A DNA stretch of 64,000 nt, taken from NCBI GenBank assembly GCA_902598525.1, contig CACKBZ010000002.1, positions 62,001-126,000 of the forward strand, read 5' to 3'. Positions 61,349 through 64,000 of the stretch are shown in pieces. The number at the start of each line of letters is the position of its first letter. The stretch's first letter is position 1. Position numbers and translations under genes: made by a program. The notes under the pieces were generated by a model, which had not been told where the DNA came from, did not search any database, and saw only the letters and a program-made list of their open reading frames with translations. The DNA comes from an uncultured Bacteroidota bacterium. Lineage in GTDB: Bacteria; Bacteroidota; Bacteroidia; Flavobacteriales; Flavobacteriaceae.

Positions 61349-63220
61349 TTATCTACCCATCTTAACCAAAAGAACGCTAATATCACTTGGATTAATACCG
61401 CTAATTCTCGAGGCTTGGGATAAGGTGCTTGGTTTAATAGAGTTTAATTTTTCTTTTGCCTCAAAAGATAATGAAGCAAGAGAGTCATAATCAAAGTGTT
61501 TTGGGATTTTAATGTCCTCTAGTCTCTGTAGCTTGTCAGCATTATTTTTTTCTTTTTCAATGTACCCCCTATATTTTATCTGAATTTCTGCCTGCTCGAT
61601 AATTTCAACATCTAGAGAATTCTTTTCAATGTAATCTTTAACAGAAGTTAAAGAGGTCATATGATCTTTTTTGATATTAGGCCTAGCATACATTTTAGCC
61701 AGTTTGGCTTTTTGAGGAACAGCCTCGTAGCCTACAGATTCTAATATCGGATTGACTTCATCTAATTCATAGCTTGTTTTTTCAAAGAATTCTACATAGT
61801 CTTTGACTTTGTCTTGTTTATTCTGTACTCTATCAAATCTTTTTTTTGATGCAAGGCCAATATTAAAGGACTTTTCTGTTAATCTTATATCAGCATTATC
61901 TTGTCTTAAAAGAGTTCTATACTCAGCTCGTGAGGTAAACATTCTGTAAGGTTCTTCTGTTCCTTTCGTAATTAAATCATCAATTAATACTCCAATATAA
62001 GCTTCGCTCCTTGTGAGCACCAATGAGTCTTTTGAAAAAACTTTTGCTGCGGCATTAACTCCTGACATCAATCCTTGTGCTGCAGCTTCTTCATAACCTG
62101 TTGTTCCGTTAATTTGTCCAGCAAAAAATAAATTCTCTATAATTTTTGTTTCAAGTGTTAAGGTTAACTGAGTTGGGGGGAAGTAATCATACTCAATTGC
62201 ATAACCTGGTCTGAAAAATTTTACATTTTCAAAACCTGGTATTTTTTTAATTGCTGAATATTGAACATCCTCAGGCATTGATGTAGAAAAACCGTTTACA
62301 TATACCTCAACAGTATTAAGACCCTCAGGCTCAACAAAAATTTGATGACGATCTTTATCTGAAAACCTATGAATTTTATCTTCGATTGATGGACAGTATC
62401 TTGGACCTGTGCTGTTAATTTTTCCGTTAAACATTGGCGATCTATCAAAAGAATCTGCCATAATATCGTGGACATCTGAATTTGTATAGGTTATATAACA
62501 ACTCGTTTGATCTTCAAGAGGTTTAATCTCCTCAAGAAAACTAAATTTTGACGGCATTTCATCCCCTGGCTGTTCCTCCATTACGGAATAATCTAGAGAT
62601 CGTCCATCTACTCTGGGTGGGGTACCTGTTTTCATCCTTCCTGAAACAAAACCATATGACTCAAGGTCAGATGTTATTCCTGAAGAAGACTTCTCTCCAA
62701 CCCTTCCGCCTCCAAAGTTTTTTTCTCCAACATGGATTAATCCATTTAAAAAAGTACCGTTGGTTAAAATAACCGTTTTAGAAAAAATATTATTACCAAG
62801 ACCTGTTTTAACCCCCTTAATTTTATTGTTTTCAACTATCAACCCAACTACCATGTCCTGATAAAAATCTAAATTAGGAGTCCTCTCTAGCATCTCCCTC
62901 CATTTTAATGCAAATTGAGCTCTATCAGACTGAACTCTTGGGCTCCACATAGCTGGACCTTTGGATTTATTAAGCATCTTGAATTGAATCGCAGTTAAAT
63001 CAGAAACAACCCCACTATATCCTCCAAGTGCGTCAATTTCTCTCACAATCTGACCTTTGGCAATACCCCCCATAGCAGGATTACATGACATTTGGCCAAT
63101 GGTTTGAAGGTTCATTGTTACAAGAAGTGTCTTTGCTCCAAGATTTGCTGATGCGGCTGCAGCCTCTGCTCCCGCATGGCCACCCCCTACAACTATAACA
63201 TCATATTTAGATTCAAACAT
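61349..63220 (-). CDS. mnmG: tRNA uridine-5-carboxymethylaminomethyl modification enzyme MnmG (GidA)
   Basis: 623 aa FAD enzyme. FAD loop VGGGHAGAEAAAASANLG, then SCNPAMGGIAKGQIVREIDALGG, and GTFLNGLIHVGEKNFGGGR. With MnmE it makes cmnm5U34 in tRNA. The C-terminal helical domain (ISGINPSDISVLL) is complete. Flanked by two parS sites, one at each end; gidA is commonly near the replication origin in bacteria. Confidence 0.98.
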   Translation of the reverse strand: MFESKYDVIVVGGGHAGAEAAAASANLGAKTLLVTMNLQTIGQMSCNPAMGGIAKGQIVREIDALGGYSGVVSDLTAIQFKMLNKSKGPAMWSPRVQSDRAQFALKWREMLERTPNLDFYQDMVVGLIVENNKIKGVKTGLGNNIFSKTVILTNGTFLNGLIHVGEKNFGGGRVGEKSSSGITSDLESYGFVSGRMKTGTPPRVDGRSLDYSVMEEQPGDEMPSKFSFLEEIKPLEDQTSCYITYTNSDVHDIMADSFDRSPMFNGKINSTGPRYCPSIEDKIHRFSDKDRHQIFVEPEGLNTVEVYVNGFSTSMPEDVQYSAIKKIPGFENVKFFRPGYAIEYDYFPPTQLTLTLETKIIENLFFAGQINGTTGYEEAAAQGLMSGVNAAAKVFSKDSLVLTRSEAYIGVLIDDLITKGTEEPYRMFTSRAEYRTLLRQDNADIRLTEKSFNIGLASKKRFDRVQNKQDKVKDYVEFFEKTSYELDEVNPILESVGYEAVPQKAKLAKMYARPNIKKDHMTSLTSVKDYIEKNSLDVEIIEQAEIQIKYRGYIEKEKNNADKLQRLEDIKIPKHFDYDSLASLSFEAKEKLNSIKPSTLSQASRISGINPSDISVLLVKMGR

Positions 63221-63223
63221 AAT

Positions 63224-63646
63224 TTATGTTTCACGTGAAACAGCAAAGATAAACTCTTCTTCTTTTTTTCTCATTATTGCCTTCTCCTCAAGCGTATTAT
63301 CTTTATAACCCATGCAATGTAACAAACCATGGGAAAGAAGTCTAAAAGACTCATTTTCAATGCTTTGCATGTTTTCAGAGGCATTTTTGATCATCATTTC
63401 ACTTGAAATAAAAACCTCTGCAATTATTGTTTTTGATTCAGAGTAATCAAACGTAATTATATCGGTATCGGTGTCATGATTTAAAAAATCTTTATTTAGA
63501 GAGGACATCTTCTCTGAATCGACAAAATTATACTCAAGTCTGTCAATTTTAAAGCCCTCTTCTGTTGCAAAATCAATTAGCTTTTGTGATACACGCTTAG
63601 TGTCAAAAAGCTTATTTTTTGCTCCATTTATTTTAATATCATGCAT
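63224..63646 (-). CDS. ybeY: Endoribonuclease YbeY (rRNA maturation)
   Basis: The track start is 63667; the ATG at 63646 (MHDIKINGAKNKLF) is better, 140 aa. The signature LSHGLLHCMGYKDNT gives the first two His ligands, but the third His of HGxLHxxGxDH is Asp here (and the preceding Asp is Lys), as I recall for other Bacteroidota. It processes 16S rRNA ends. Its last codons (SRET stop) are written across the perfect parS site. Confidence 0.92.
   Translation of the reverse strand: MHDIKINGAKNKLFDTKRVSQKLIDFATEEGFKIDRLEYNFVDSEKMSSLNKDFLNHDTDTDIITFDYSESKTIIAEVFISSEMMIKNASENMQSIENESFRLLSHGLLHCMGYKDNTLEEKAIMRKKEEEFIFAVSRET
63227..63242. other. Perfect consensus parS site (ParB-binding)
   Basis: TGTTTCACGTGAAACA, a 16-bp palindrome identical to the broad bacterial parS consensus. 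It spans the 3' end of ybeY, a few bases from the mnmG start. Such sites are bound by ParB/Spo0J and lie near oriC in most bacteria. The parAB genes are not in the window. Confidence 0.95.
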
Positions 63647-63680
63647 AATTTGACAAATATAAATCAATTATAGGGTATAA

Positions 63681-63712
63681 TTTCTAAAACGTTGAATATG
63701 GTGTTATATTTG
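63681..63712 (+). promoter_or_regulatory. Candidate gltX promoter (TTTC-N20-TATATTTG)
   Basis: TATATTTG at 63705-63712 is an exact -7 match. TTTC at 63681-63684, one base off TTTG, lies 20 nt before. The ATG is 4 nt after the box, so the message could be leaderless. Confidence 0.45.
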
Positions 63713-63716
63713 AACT

Positions 63717-64000
63717 ATGAGAGAAAGAGCAAGGTTTGCGCCAAGTCCAACCGGCCCCTTACATATTGGAGGAGTAAGAACGGCTCTTTTTAATTATTTG
63801 ATAGCCAAAAAAAGCAAAGGCAAATTCATTTTAAGAATTGAAGACACTGACAGCAAGAGAACTGTCGATGGTGCTGAGAAACATATAATTGATTCTCTTG
63901 AATGGCTGGGCCTTCAGGTTGACGAAGGTCCTATTAGACAGAGTAACAGATCACAGCTTTATAAAAAACATGTAGACAAATTGTTAAAGCAAGGATATGC
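63717..64000 (+). CDS. gltX: Glutamyl-tRNA synthetase, 3' end cut by window
   Basis: Absent from the track because it runs off the right edge. The ATG at 63717 gives [20 protein letters not shown], with the class I HIGH motif (PLHIGG), then [18 protein letters not shown] and [11 protein letters not shown], all typical of GltX. 94 codons are visible. It charges tRNA-Glu. Divergent from ybeY with a 70-nt gap. Confidence 0.96.
   Translation, partial: MRERARFAPSPTGPLHIGGVRTALFNYLIAKKSKGKFILRIEDTDSKRTVDGAEKHIIDSLEWLGLQVDEGPIRQSNRSQLYKKHVDKLLKQGY

Noticed and set aside
1-64000. tRNA, rRNA, riboswitch and insertion-sequence candidates
   Set aside because: Every gap over 60 nt was read on both strands; none shows a cloverleaf, conserved riboswitch core or transposase remnant.

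Overview
The window reads as chromosomal DNA of a marine, AT-rich member of the Flavobacteriia (Bacteroidota). The basis is gene content and control signals: families largely confined to this phylum (DUF4837, DUF4292, DUF4254, DUF6427, DUF6341, an HU-CCDC81/SPOR protein), an F-type ATP synthase cluster that lacks the beta and epsilon genes, many short lipoprotein signals, no obvious Shine-Dalgarno sequences, and promoter-like TAnnTTTG boxes of the Bacteroidota sigma factor, twice paired with TTTG at exactly 19 nt. Gene packing is very tight. I see no rRNA, tRNA, CRISPR array, insertion sequence or prophage. The genes at both ends are cut by the window edge.

Region by region. 1-7.2 kb is a surface-polysaccharide block (CapE-like dehydratase, glycosyltransferase, animal-type UDP-glucose dehydrogenase, nucleotidyltransferase, cupin, WecA/MraY-type phosphotransferase, O-antigen ligase, TPR protein). 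7.2-10.1 kb is one large, very acidic lipoprotein closed by the clearest intrinsic terminator of the window. 10.2-15.2 kb holds a renal-dipeptidase homologue and an overlapping operon of GH16 glucanase, TonB-dependent receptor and PqqB-like hydrolase. 15.2-25.9 kb is a nutrient-uptake stretch: nucleoside, solute and amino-acid symporters, an exported aminotransferase, a secreted M20 amidohydrolase, and an HTH-dgcA-dgcN cluster that probably handles D-glutamate. 26.2-28.8 kb is a cassette of three lipoproteins (TlpA-like thioredoxin, beta-propeller with a Cys-Asp-Cys-Cys cluster, second propeller-like protein).

28.9-42.5 kb is mostly envelope and housekeeping: LpxR-like deacylase, GNAT, PBP1A, TrhO, acetyltransferase, M24 peptidase, RecA, PlsC, TrpS, HU-SPOR, EnvC-like, DUF4292, sugar nucleotidyltransferase. 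42.5-48.0 kb is bactofilin-atpZ-atpB-E-F-H-A-G. 48.0-58.2 kb mixes a small ferredoxin, conserved flavobacterial unknowns, PurD, two polysaccharide-modifying enzymes, a GH3-family ligase, an M23 peptidase, TatA and DUF4837. 58.2-64.0 kb holds Pgk, HolB, a methyltransferase, MnmG, YbeY and the start of GltX. MnmG is bracketed by a perfect and a near-perfect parS site, which suggests that this end of the window lies in the ParB-loaded, origin-proximal part of the chromosome.

Main themes are envelope building (LPS/capsule, peptidoglycan, lipoproteins), scavenging of peptides, nucleosides, D-amino acids and beta-glucan, and core energy/DNA functions. All calls come from reading translations and motifs by eye; no database search was run.
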